Part shown: positions 33,701 to 40,401 of the stretch, in pieces | How positions within the stretch are numbered: position 1 is the first letter of the stretch | How the letters are laid out: each line of letters opens with the position of its first letter | NCBI GenBank assembly: GCA_031426735.1 | Contig: JASJPK010000039.1 | Location: 1-43,469, forward strand | Direction of reading: 5' to 3' | Length of the DNA stretch: 43,469 bases | Source of the DNA: PFJX01 sp031426735 | GTDB lineage: Bacteria > Pseudomonadota > Gammaproteobacteria > Burkholderiales > Thiobacillaceae | The notes under the pieces: generated by a model | Seen by the model: only the letters and a program-made list of their open reading frames with translations | Databases searched by the model: none | Told to the model about the DNA's origin: nothing | Made by a program: the position numbers and the translations under genes

Positions 33701-36700
33701 GTCCCGCCAGCGGCTGGCTGGCCCCGTCCAGGTACTGGTTATCGATGGGGGCGAAAGCGCTGCTGTAACCCGGCAGAATCGCGTAGGTAGCGGGCGAATT
33801 TTTCGCATCCAGCACATCCTTCGAGCCGCCCAGGCCAGGGATCCATTCCTGCGCCAGCAGGTCGCCGCCGCCGCTGACATCCACCGTCGCGCCCTGCTTC
33901 ACTGTGACATCAGGCGCCGACAGCAGCACGGCCTTCTCGGGTGCTGCCAGCTCCCGGCTGGCGCCACCGACGCTGTAAACCCATTTCCTGCCGGTCAGCA
34001 CGGTGCCGCCCAGGGGGATGATCTGGCCCTCGGCAGAAACACTGGTCAGGCTGCCGGGCTGCAGGGTGAGTTTGTCATTGGCGGCAAGAAGAATCTGGCC
34101 GAATGGGGCCTTGATGGCACCACCCTGTTCGATCTCGTCGGCCTGCACCGCCAGCGTGCCGGCGGCGGACAGAACCGGGGTCGGCGCACCGTTGGCGACG
34201 AATGTCACCTTGCCGCCCTCACCCTGAACGTCGATTTCGTAATCCGTCAGGCTGGCGGGATAGATCTGCCGAGCGGTGAAAGTCAGGCTGCCGGTCGCGC
34301 CCAGTTTGCCCATCGGGTAGAGGCCAGAGGAAATGACGCCGACAGCGCGAATATCCCCGGCGCTGGTGAAGCCGGCGGTATCGAAGCCTTGCAGGCTCAG
34401 GTAACCGTTGAGGTCGATCTGTTGCGCGGAAACTGCGAGTCCGCTGCTGCCGCCGAGCACAGGCTGGAGTGTCTGACGCTGCGTGTACGTCGTGGTATTG
34501 CCGAGGCCGACATAGGCCGCAGCCAATGTCACTTGACCGCCATTCGCCTCGATTACCGGCGCATTGAGGATAAGGCTGCGATTCAGCGCCAGATCGACGT
34601 CGCCCTCGAAAACGACGGCGTGTTCGGCATTCAGCGCCAGCGCGGCGAAACCTGCATTCTCGATTCGCTCGGCGTCCAGCCGGACCCGGCCGGGGGCCGC
34701 CGCATCGATCCAATCGCCCGCCGCCAGCCCGTCCGCGAGACCGGCGTAACCGTTGCCCACGACGATCTTCCACTCCCGCTCGGGATCGATGCTGGGATAG
34801 GCGGCAGGATTGCCCGAAGTGGTGCCGGGATAGGGGGGCACCTTGAGTTCGGGGTCGATGGTTGCCCGATCCAGCGTCACGCTCAGGCTGCCGCCGATAC
34901 TGCCGGGCGCGCCGGCGGCCAGGCTCGCATCCAGGATCGCACCCTCGCGCGCATCGACGGCGATTTTGCCGCCCGCCCCGGCCACACTCCGGCGTCGATA
35001 GGTAAAACCATTCGCCACAGGCGTGGCGACATCGAGCTCGGCCGATATGCCGGAAACATCGATGCGCGCGCCCGTCTGGGCCACGACGTAGCCTTTTTTC
35101 GCAGTCAGGCCGATCTTGCCGGCATCCAGTATCTGGCCGCGCAGCAGACCATCGTTGCCGGGCGTGTACACCACCGCGCCGGGAGCCAGCAGTTCCGCCG
35201 TCTTGCCGATCCAGATCGCTTGCGCCGCGTCGTAGCCGATCGAATCGGCACCGGGATCGTCCTTCATGGTCAGCCGGATTTCCCCGGCCGGCGCGGCGAG
35301 GCGGCCATCCACCCGCAACTGGTGCTGCGTGGCTGCAAGGTCCAGGATGCCGCCCGGTTCCAGGTCGATGCTGGCGCCCTCGCCCACCGTCAACCAGCCG
35401 ACCGGGCTGCCATCGGCCAGGAACGCCTCCGAAGCGGTAGCCGCCAAAGTGACGTTCACCGCCTTGCGTTGCGCTTCCGGCACGCTTTCGAGATGGGAGA
35501 AGTCGCGCAGATCGGACCCGCTGGCCCGGCTGACGTGGTCCGTATCGAGGACGATCTGGGCCTGGCTGGGACGTATCTGCGTGTTTTCGCTGACCACCAC
35601 GCTGTTCACCCCCTCCAGGACGTATTCGCCGAAGCCATTGCCGGTGAAGAAATCCGGGCTTAACAACAGCTCGCCATCCACCCCCCGTGCCTCCAGGCCC
35701 AGGGTCAGCGCCGCGGCCTTGAGGGTCAGTTTGCCGCCCTGGCCGTAACCGCCCCAGGCGCGCACTTCGCCGCCCAGTTCCGGCGCCGACCCAGCCGCTG
35801 CAAGGTCGATGCTGCCGCCCTTGCCGACTTTCAGCTTGCCGGCGCTGTTGAGCCAGGCGCCTGCGTCCGCGTTCAGAACACTGCCCGAGGCAAGCACCAG
35901 CACCGAGGCCGACTTGATGTCGATGCTGCCGCCGTTCATCACGACCGGGTAGCCAGGGTCGGAGGCCGGCAGGGGATCGTTGCTCCACTGGCCGGCGACC
36001 GAAAGCGTGACACCTTCGCCCACCCTTACGCCGGTATCCGCAATATCCTGGGTCGTCAGCGTCAACTGGCTGGACAGATCGATCTCGCCGCCGGGTGTGG
36101 TGATATCCGCATTCACCGCCACCTTGCCGCCCGTCAGGGTCAGCGAGCCATAGGCCGGAAGATCGAGCTGGCCGTCCTGCGCGACAGTGATCTGCCCATT
36201 GCTGTACAGCGCCAAATGGCCGACGCCGCTGCGGTTCAACATGCCGGTGGACAGCACGAAGCTTTGCCACTGGTCGGGCGAGAGTGACGAGCCGGCGCCG
36301 AAGCTGGGGGAGAGCGCGGTATAGGTCTCGCTCAGCAGCACGGCTGGGGCCTTCATGTCGCCGCCCTGCACGCCCGCCTTGGATGCGTCGCCAATAACCA
36401 ATCTGGCCGCTGCCGGCAGTTGGTCGTACTGGGGCATCGAACCGTCGCCGTTCGGTTTCTGCCGCTGATAGGGGCCGACGATGGTCTGCGCGATCAGGTC
36501 GCCCTGCAGGGCATAGGCATTCGCCTGCATGGCGAGGCTACCGGCATTCTGGCCGTGGATATAGCCTGTGAGAAATTGTTGGGTACGCGGCAGGGTGATG
36601 GTGCGGGTCATCCCCCACTTCGGATCGGTGATGACGTAAAGATCGGCAACACCGTCATAGATCTGGTCTGCAGGTGCGTTACCGATGTCGAACGACTGCC

Positions 36701-38459
36701 CCGCCGACAGCAGTGTGCTGGTATAGCCGAAGCCGTCCCGGTAATTGAGCGAGCCGCCGGAAATGTCGATGGCGGCCCCCTGGCGCTGGATGATGTCGCC
36801 CTCGGAGCGCAGCGTCGCCGAGCCGCCGACGGAGAGCTTTTCGCCGATGCCGCGGCCGATCTGGCTTACATAGCCGGAGACATCGGCCAGAGAACTGTCC
36901 GGCAAGTCGCGGATGTCCACCCAGACCTTCTTGCCGCGGATGAAACCATTCTTGTTGAGCACGCTGTCGCGCATTTCCGTCCCGCGCAATTCCACTTCGA
37001 TGAAGTTGCGCGCCATCTCGATATCCACGTTTTCCAGGCCGGAAACGTCGATGCGGCTGCCGCTTGCCATATAGATGCGACGGCCGGTGTCGATGCCGTC
37101 ACCGCCAGTAAATAACGAACCGTCGGCCTGCGCCGAAAGGCTGACGTGGCCGCCCGGGACCACGATCTGCGCGCCTTCGTCCAGCACGATCCGGTTGCCC
37201 ACCGCTTCCACGGTGGAGGCGTTGAAAGTCTGGCCATCGGCGATGGTTTGCTGGCTGCTCAGTTCCGGCAGAACTTCGGTCGTGCTGTTCCTGCCCAGCA
37301 CGACTTCGCCCGTGTTCTGGGCAGAGATTACTTTCACTTGCTTATCGTCTCTGACCGTCTCGCCCTTCGCGTCCTTCTCATAGTCTCGCCCCTCCCGCGC
37401 CAACAGGCGAACGGAGCCCTTGTGGGTCACCGAGGTCGTGGCGCTCACCCGGCCCATCTGGTTCACCGCCAGGGCCACCAGCGTCGCGTTGCCGCGCTCG
37501 GCGACGATCCTGCCGACGCTGTCGTTGATCACCTGGCCCGAGAGTTTTACGTTCATGCCCTGGGCATCCTGGCCCTCGAACGGATCCACCTCAACCAGCA
37601 TTCCGGCCAGTCCCCGATAGGGCGAATTTTCCGGCAAGCTGGCGAAATTTGGCGGTGCAGCCAGGTAGACCTTGCCACCAGCCGCCAGCACGGTCTGTCC
37701 TTCCGGGGAATGAATCTCGCCCTGGTTGATCACCTTCGGCGCAAACAACATGATGGCCCCACCCAACGCGGCTTCCAGCTTGGCATCCGGCTCCACCTTG
37801 ATCAGGCTGTTGGCGAAACCTTCCGCCGTGCCTTTCCACTCGAATGCAGCGCTCACGTTACCTTTGTTGGTGCCCTCACCACTGTAATCGGTCAGGCTGA
37901 ACAGGCCGTTGGGGTGGTTGAACACGGCATCGTCCAGGTCCAGCGTCGAGGCCACCAGTCCGCCGACGTTGATCTGGGCGCCGTTGGCGAACAGGATGCC
38001 GTTCTGGTTGAGCAGATATATCTGGCCGTTGGACTTCAGCGCCCCGGCGATCACGCTGGCATCGGCCTGCCAGATGTGGTTCAAAGTGGACGAATCCTTA
38101 CTCGGCAGCTTGAATTCCATGCTGTAACCCCGGCCCACGTTCATGCTCTGCCAGTTCAGGATGGCCTTGTTGGTGGTCTGGGTGACGACGCCCTGGGTGC
38201 CGTTGACCCCGTAGCTGGCCGCGCCGCTGGTGACGAAAGCGGTGGGATTGGGGTTGGTGCCGCAAGCACCACCGTTGCACGCCACCGGCAACTCGGCCAT
38301 GGCCGGGAATGCCAGGGTCAGCGCCGCCAGAGCAAGAGCGGGCCGGCTGCCCCTTGCCGGCTTGCCGCCGTCCTTACCTTGAGAACGGGCCGCCTCATGC
38401 GTCGGCACATACATGCCCAATTTCTTGTTGAAAACCAGGCGAAACAGGTTGGCATTCAT
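27720..38459 (-). CDS. Giant TpsA filamentous-haemagglutinin-type adhesin
   Basis: 3579 residues, unbroken. An extended signal peptide region (ESPR, MNANLFRLVFNKKLGMYVPT) and a signal peptide ending at about Ala55 precede the TPS secretion domain (about 70-320), with NWQSMNVG and NQNGILF (151-157). The body is a long Gly/Asp/Ala/Val-rich beta-helix. A cluster of three EF-hand loops lies at residues 1841-1915. The last 350 residues resemble the DUF3739 C-terminal domain of such haemagglutinins, ending FISVEVLGYGEG and a charged tail. The mature N-terminus has two close Cys (61 and 66). GAAGG lies seven bases before the ATG. It is exported by the TpsB encoded 88 bases upstream and followed by two GT41 enzymes. 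The long antisense frame inside it is spurious. Confidence 0.95.
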   Translation of the reverse strand: MNANLFRLVFNKKLGMYVPTHEAARSQGKDGGKPARGSRPALALAALTLAFPAMAELPVACNGGACGTNPNPTAFVTSGAASYGVNGTQGVVTQTTNKAILNWQSMNVGRGYSMEFKLPSKDSSTLNHIWQADASVIAGALKSNGQIYLLNQNGILFANGAQINVGGLVASTLDLDDAVFNHPNGLFSLTDYSGEGTNKGNVSAAFEWKGTAEGFANSLIKVEPDAKLEAALGGAIMLFAPKVINQGEIHSPEGQTVLAAGGKVYLAAPPNFASLPENSPYRGLAGMLVEVDPFEGQDAQGMNVKLSGQVINDSVGRIVAERGNATLVALAVNQMGRVSATTSVTHKGSVRLLAREGRDYEKDAKGETVRDDKQVKVISAQNTGEVVLGRNSTTEVLPELSSQQTIADGQTFNASTVEAVGNRIVLDEGAQIVVPGGHVSLSAQADGSLFTGGDGIDTGRRIYMASGSRIDVSGLENVDIEMARNFIEVELRGTEMRDSVLNKNGFIRGKKVWVDIRDLPDSSLADVSGYVSQIGRGIGEKLSVGGSATLRSEGDIIQRQGAAIDISGGSLNYRDGFGYTSTLLSAGQSFDIGNAPADQIYDGVADLYVITDPKWGMTRTITLPRTQQFLTGYIHGQNAGSLAMQANAYALQGDLIAQTIVGPYQRQKPNGDGSMPQYDQLPAAARLVIGDASKAGVQGGDMKAPAVLLSETYTALSPSFGAGSSLSPDQWQSFVLSTGMLNRSGVGHLALYSNGQITVAQDGQLDLPAYGSLTLTGGKVAVNADITTPGGEIDLSSQLTLTTQDIADTGVRVGEGVTLSVAGQWSNDPLPASDPGYPVVMNGGSIDIKSASVLVLASGSVLNADAGAWLNSAGKLKVGKGGSIDLAAAGSAPELGGEVRAWGGYGQGGKLTLKAAALTLGLEARGVDGELLLSPDFFTGNGFGEYVLEGVNSVVVSENTQIRPSQAQIVLDTDHVSRASGSDLRDFSHLESVPEAQRKAVNVTLAATASEAFLADGSPVGWLTVGEGASIDLEPGGILDLAATQHQLRVDGRLAAPAGEIRLTMKDDPGADSIGYDAAQAIWIGKTAELLAPGAVVYTPGNDGLLRGQILDAGKIGLTAKKGYVVAQTGARIDVSGISAELDVATPVANGFTYRRRSVAGAGGKIAVDAREGAILDASLAAGAPGSIGGSLSVTLDRATIDPELKVPPYPGTTSGNPAAYPSIDPEREWKIVVGNGYAGLADGLAAGDWIDAAAPGRVRLDAERIENAGFAALALNAEHAVVFEGDVDLALNRSLILNAPVIEANGGQVTLAAAYVGLGNTTTYTQRQTLQPVLGGSSGLAVSAQQIDLNGYLSLQGFDTAGFTSAGDIRAVGVISSGLYPMGKLGATGSLTFTARQIYPASLTDYEIDVQGEGGKVTFVANGAPTPVLSAAGTLAVQADEIEQGGAIKAPFGQILLAANDKLTLQPGSLTSVSAEGQIIPLGGTVLTGRKWVYSVGGASRELAAPEKAVLLSAPDVTVKQGATVDVSGGGDLLAQEWIPGLGGSKDVLDAKNSPATYAILPGYSSAFAPIDNQYLDGASQPLAGQAIYLSGVPGLTDGHYTLLPARYASLPGAFTVTAVAGYQDMVANQNAVLIDGAAVVAGQTAVMQANGQLAELGRRGGFRVEPASLVRQRSEYRSTLASDYFRDSGGQVPGDAGRVSIEATASLAFEGTLAASHDAGYRGAMVDIAAPRMAVVSDGAASLDGYLTLGVGMLNGLGAESLLLGGIRSQNGLGTWVRVGAEEVLLANDAQHPLTGPEVLLVAQDTVTLASGAAIASSGVATSESRRLTIGYAAQSILDIDMDGQVNDADGLALNDDLNFDGVLSLDDVAIHALGDGFDYKNPDGSLRQANRTELLAYAIGDLNNDRKVDLADLNGVDGNGALLAVANAGGLEVVRQNTDRNRGDLIVAADAMIGGHAVILDATRDNLVAAKPVITSGGQLSIGAGRINFGAVPAGVPGLQLDNPALKALLASVSDLALRSYSTLDIHGDVDMRAMLAELRLANPAQTAPQLRLEAAGIAGYGGDAILQASVLELNNLSGATFSTPMLPDGGTLTPGAGTLTLEAETLKLGDGSFRMAGYGQTNVSANHDLLVQGDGSLTADGGLALASPRIAASDGAEYTFQAGDILKTTRLAPPGGYSAPAAGIVARLTFVGAGVEHGGLVEAPVGKVVFKSTAGDVKLLDQGEVLAGGKVVDIFDEAVPLPAGSVRLEALSGDVIMENGSKIDVSAVGADAGTVEVIASQGSFRADGELLGVAAELKDADGAVIAQAGAGAMFNLDALALYDAGLAGSGDDFSALNTALGDGFTGARVFRLRSGDITVAASDTVTASQVELSADTGSIDVYGSLDASGDKGGEIGLYAQNDLTLHGGAKLLAVGQADTESTAGSLGRGGKVILSSATGNLSTAADSSIDVSGDRAGQVMGGNGQVWLRAQRTGAGAGTDLTIAALDGQITGAGEILAEAVKVYSGYSKIAKGTTSGTTLGFNSLNTENTAFMANSADIAERLGQSGNAAFRVAPGVEVRSTGELTLSNDWNLYWSTASSSTLATRSNAPMVLTLRAGGDLNLNGSINDGFWAGKMTGLASESMGALSNHVLKSGASSSYNLIAGANTAAANPFSVVAGSGNVTLATGKFIRTGTGDIRVAAGGDLVLSGDGAVIYTAGEETPKPADFTYPTNNLKPSYPTNGGDVSIQVTGNIDARQPNPIGINEWLYRFRQAEKSPQDVEYLNRQITWWPRYDKFQQGVGTLGGGDITVAAGGNVSNLRLFAPTTGRVSGDRTVPADIANLLLQGGGNVLMRAGGDVTGGLVYAPQGYTWIKAGGGADVSLAMGNNTARVQALDDVTVREILDPMTADYASANGTSAKFYFYGMTSESALDVVSVGHSVRLENSGGLYPANLTAHAPLGDIVLENVITMFPSATGQLVLAAGESVGVEQLFVMSDINPDAITDLLNVANVSSGLTVLDGYESYLDHDPALLHRDDHDPVRIYALHGDVKGTSTSASLALPKQTLVRAGQDVRDFSLVIQNLAAADVSEITAGRDVRLPDGYDVATGTVQPKDGYSIRIAGPGALMVMAGRDVDLGSSEGLLSIGNTFNPYLDPQGADLMVLAGLGTEDGQPRQPDFNAFADKYLVTGSEALTDLDKEFGYRARKDVAVTVLAEHAELDPDIAEDKATIQAYLDGEYAGQVSQRAQTLQAQFEALPLRTRVARLFFNELQEGGKDFNTAASPQSAADAQRGYAAVAALFPTTDAAGGPIAYAGDVNFYFSQVKSERGGDVEIFAPGGLVNVGLASSGGLSKKDSELGLFSVRGGDIRAYVRDDFLVNQSRVFTLGGGDILLWSDNGDIDAGKGAKTAAAAPPPQLRVENGRIFFDISGSVSGSGIGTLNTSRNDPRDDGYLIAPNGEINAGDAGIRSSGNLSIAAIRVVGADNIQVGGISTGVAVADTGGLSGLAGAGALVDTKGAQEATSLLGASAQDSEKSSQEAKQALAGFKPSFISVEVLGYGEGAAGVGVQPAQPEGNKRDEDVKRRGERQGVSGHASS
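32715..32939 (-). other. Dockerin-like triple EF-hand module inside TpsA
   Basis: Three 12-residue calcium-loop signatures occur within 75 residues: DIDMDGQVNDAD (1841-1852), DLNFDGVLSLDD (1859-1870) and DLNNDRKVDLAD (1904-1915). All have Asp/Asn at positions 1, 3, 5 and Asp at 12. The first two are 18 residues apart, the third 45 after the second. They break an otherwise repetitive beta-helix. Confidence 0.75.
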
Positions 38460-38547
38460 GATCTAGCCTTCGTTAACCGCATAATTGTTCTGCCGACGCC
38501 CATCCTACGGCCGACTTCATGCCGCCTGTGCATGCCGCAGGCCATGG

Positions 38548-40227
38548 CTACCACTCGTAGCCCAGTTTGAAATGCGCCCGGCTATCGCCCGCCTGCACCT
38601 GGCCGGCATCCTCGAATGGATAAGCCAGGTCCAGGCTGCCGGTCAGGCCGCCCCGGCTCTTAAAGCGCAGGCCCACACCGGCGGAGAGCAGATCGAAACG
38701 GTTGGTCTGCCCGCCCACTGGGTTCTGCACGCGCAGGGTGGCGCCTTCCGCAAACACATACGGGATCAGTTCCGTCAGGCCGATGTCGACCAGGGATTGC
38801 CGGCCTGCGGTCAGCGAGGGCAGGCGCAACTCCACACCGCCGATCAGGCCGTCGTCGCCGGCGGCGGCGGATTCGGAATAGCCACGCACGCTATCCACGC
38901 CACCGGCGGCGAATTGCTCGCTGGAAATCAGCGGCCCGCTCGCCACCTGGGCGGCCAACTTGCCCTGCAGGTTCCAGCCGGCGGCAAACTGGTGGGTATG
39001 TTTAAGGTCCAGGCGCAGGTAGGCGTAGTTGGCCTTGCCCAGATAGCGCTTGCAGGCGAACTCGTTGAGGAACACGCCGGCCGAGCATTCCACCGTGTCG
39101 TCCACCAGGCCGCGCAGCGAGAAGTTCAGCGTCGTGGTGAGTTTCGTCTGGCTGGCCTGGCCCTGCAGCGTGCCTTCGTAGCCCAGGCTGAGCGGCAAGT
39201 AGGAAATCGGCGTGTTGGTACTGTCCGAACCCAGCAGGGTCACCGTCTCGTCGAAATCCTTGTAGTCCGCGCCCAGGGTCAGGCTATGGAAATAACCGGG
39301 CCGCGCTCGCAACGGCACGATGTAGCGCAAGCCGGCGATTTTGCCGTTGCCGATCACGTTGACATCGCCGACGACCGCCACGTCGCTCTCCGAGATCACC
39401 CCATACGCCGCCAGGTAATTTCCGGCTTCGGTCGGCATCACATAGGTCGCGGAAAGCACCTTGCTCTCGCTGGTTTTTTCCGGCGCGGTCTGCACGCTCA
39501 ACGACAGGCTGTGTTCCTTCTGCCACAGGTTGTCGTAGCGTACCGAGGCGTTCAGGCGCGTCTGCGTGGTGTTGGTGGAATAGCGGTCGTTGAGTTCCAC
39601 GTTGCCGTGCAGCGGCGGTTTGTCGTCTACCTTGAGTTCCACTTCCACCTTGCCTGGCGAGCGGCCTGGCCGCATCACCGGTGTTACCCGGCGGTCGCTG
39701 CCCTGGTTGACCGAAGCAAGCTGTTTCTGCACGGCCGGAAAGTAGGGCACGCTGCCTTCCGCCAGATCGGGCGTTTTCGCCTTGATCCGGCCCAGGGCGT
39801 AATAGCGCGCGCCGCTCACCCGCAGCCGTTCCACCTTGCCCTCAGTCACCCGCAGGCGCACCGTGCCGCCGGCCACCTCCTGCTCCGGGATGTCGACGAA
39901 CACCGACAGATAGCCGCCGTCGTGATATGCCTTCTCCAGCGCGGTACGCGCCGCCTCCACATCCTGGATCGTCTTCTTCTCGCCCAGGCTGGGATAAACC
40001 GCCTCCTCGATGCGCATCGTCGGCAACACGGTGTTGCCTTCGACGACGTATTCCAGGATATCGAACCCCGCCTCCTGCGCCCGCGCGCCGCCGGCCGCAA
40101 GCAGCAACGCCAGGCCCAGGCGGCAAAGGATTGCCGCCCTACGGAATCGAGCGCCAACCCGTAGGTCGGCAATCCCTTGCCGACAATCCACCCACCCGCG
40201 CCAGCGGCCAATACTCCAAATAAACAT
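38548..40227 (-). CDS. TpsB outer-membrane transporter (ShlB/FhaC/HecB family)
   Basis: 559 residues: a signal region, two POTRA domains (about 55-210, from FDILEYVVEGNTVLP) and a 16-stranded barrel with the family motif VRGYSES and a terminal aromatic residue (LGYEW). It secretes the TpsA encoded immediately downstream. The ATG at 40227 has AAGGG about 13 bases upstream. It is the only credible start, since the signal peptide's hydrophobic core (LGLALLLAAGG) has no usable start codon nearer. As a result, residues about 15-37 are translated from the BIME element at 40119-40184, giving an unusually long Arg-rich leader. Confidence 0.9.
   Translation of the reverse strand: MFIWSIGRWRGWVDCRQGIADLRVGARFRRAAILCRLGLALLLAAGGARAQEAGFDILEYVVEGNTVLPTMRIEEAVYPSLGEKKTIQDVEAARTALEKAYHDGGYLSVFVDIPEQEVAGGTVRLRVTEGKVERLRVSGARYYALGRIKAKTPDLAEGSVPYFPAVQKQLASVNQGSDRRVTPVMRPGRSPGKVEVELKVDDKPPLHGNVELNDRYSTNTTQTRLNASVRYDNLWQKEHSLSLSVQTAPEKTSESKVLSATYVMPTEAGNYLAAYGVISESDVAVVGDVNVIGNGKIAGLRYIVPLRARPGYFHSLTLGADYKDFDETVTLLGSDSTNTPISYLPLSLGYEGTLQGQASQTKLTTTLNFSLRGLVDDTVECSAGVFLNEFACKRYLGKANYAYLRLDLKHTHQFAAGWNLQGKLAAQVASGPLISSEQFAAGGVDSVRGYSESAAAGDDGLIGGVELRLPSLTAGRQSLVDIGLTELIPYVFAEGATLRVQNPVGGQTNRFDLLSAGVGLRFKSRGGLTGSLDLAYPFEDAGQVQAGDSRAHFKLGYEW
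40119..40184. repeat. BIME-like REP pair inside the TpsB signal region
   Basis: Stem GGCGGCAA/TTGCCGCC with loop AGGA then CTAC (40119-40142), and GTAG then stem GTCGGCAA/TTGCCGAC with loop TCCC (40161-40184). It matches 21270-21364 almost unit for unit but lies within the open reading frame of TpsB rather than between genes. Confidence 0.8.
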
Positions 40228-40250
40228 GTTCACAATCCGACCCTTGCAAA

Positions 40251-40293
40251 TGTTTGGCCATGGACCCAGGCAGCTCGAACCCATGGCCAAACA
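40251..40293 (-). promoter_or_regulatory. Inverted repeat in the TpsB leader
   Basis: TGTTTGGCCATGG (40251-40263) and CCATGGCCAAACA (40281-40293) are perfect 13-base arms around a 17-base loop. On the minus strand it lies after the terminator of the PstS-like gene and ends 23 bases before the TpsB start codon. It may be an operator or a leader hairpin. Confidence 0.5.
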
Positions 40294-40320
40294 CTCCAAA
40301 AAACAGCGCTTCCAACAAGC

Positions 40321-40352
40321 AAAAAACCACGCCCCGACGGATCGGGGAGTGG
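40321..40352 (-). terminator. Rho-independent terminator of the PstS-like gene
   Basis: On the minus strand CCAC-T-CCCCGA, loop TCCG, TCGGGG-C-GTGG forms a 10-bp stem with one mismatch, directly followed by TTTTTT. It lies 50 bases after the stop codon at 40402. A second GC hairpin (GGGCGG/CCGCCC, 40364-40382) lies just before it. This is the clearest intrinsic terminator in the window and separates the PstS-like transcript from tpsBA. Confidence 0.8.
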
Positions 40353-40401
40353 CAGATTCAAACGGGCGGCATTGCACCGCCCTTCATGCGGCTAACCTGG
40401 C

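Noticed and set aside
31857..35663. A 1268-codon open frame on the plus strand, antisense to tpsA
   Set aside because: The opposite strand is a coherent ESPR-TPS-DUF3739 adhesin. The plus frame reads as low-complexity Arg/Gln/Gly/Ala-rich sequence with no domain and no ribosome-binding site, as expected from GC-rich codon bias.
34219..36270. A 683-codon minus-strand frame inside tpsA, in a different frame
   Set aside because: The main tpsA frame is unbroken through it. The alternative is Arg/Gly/Pro-rich with no start signal, so it is not evidence of a frameshift.
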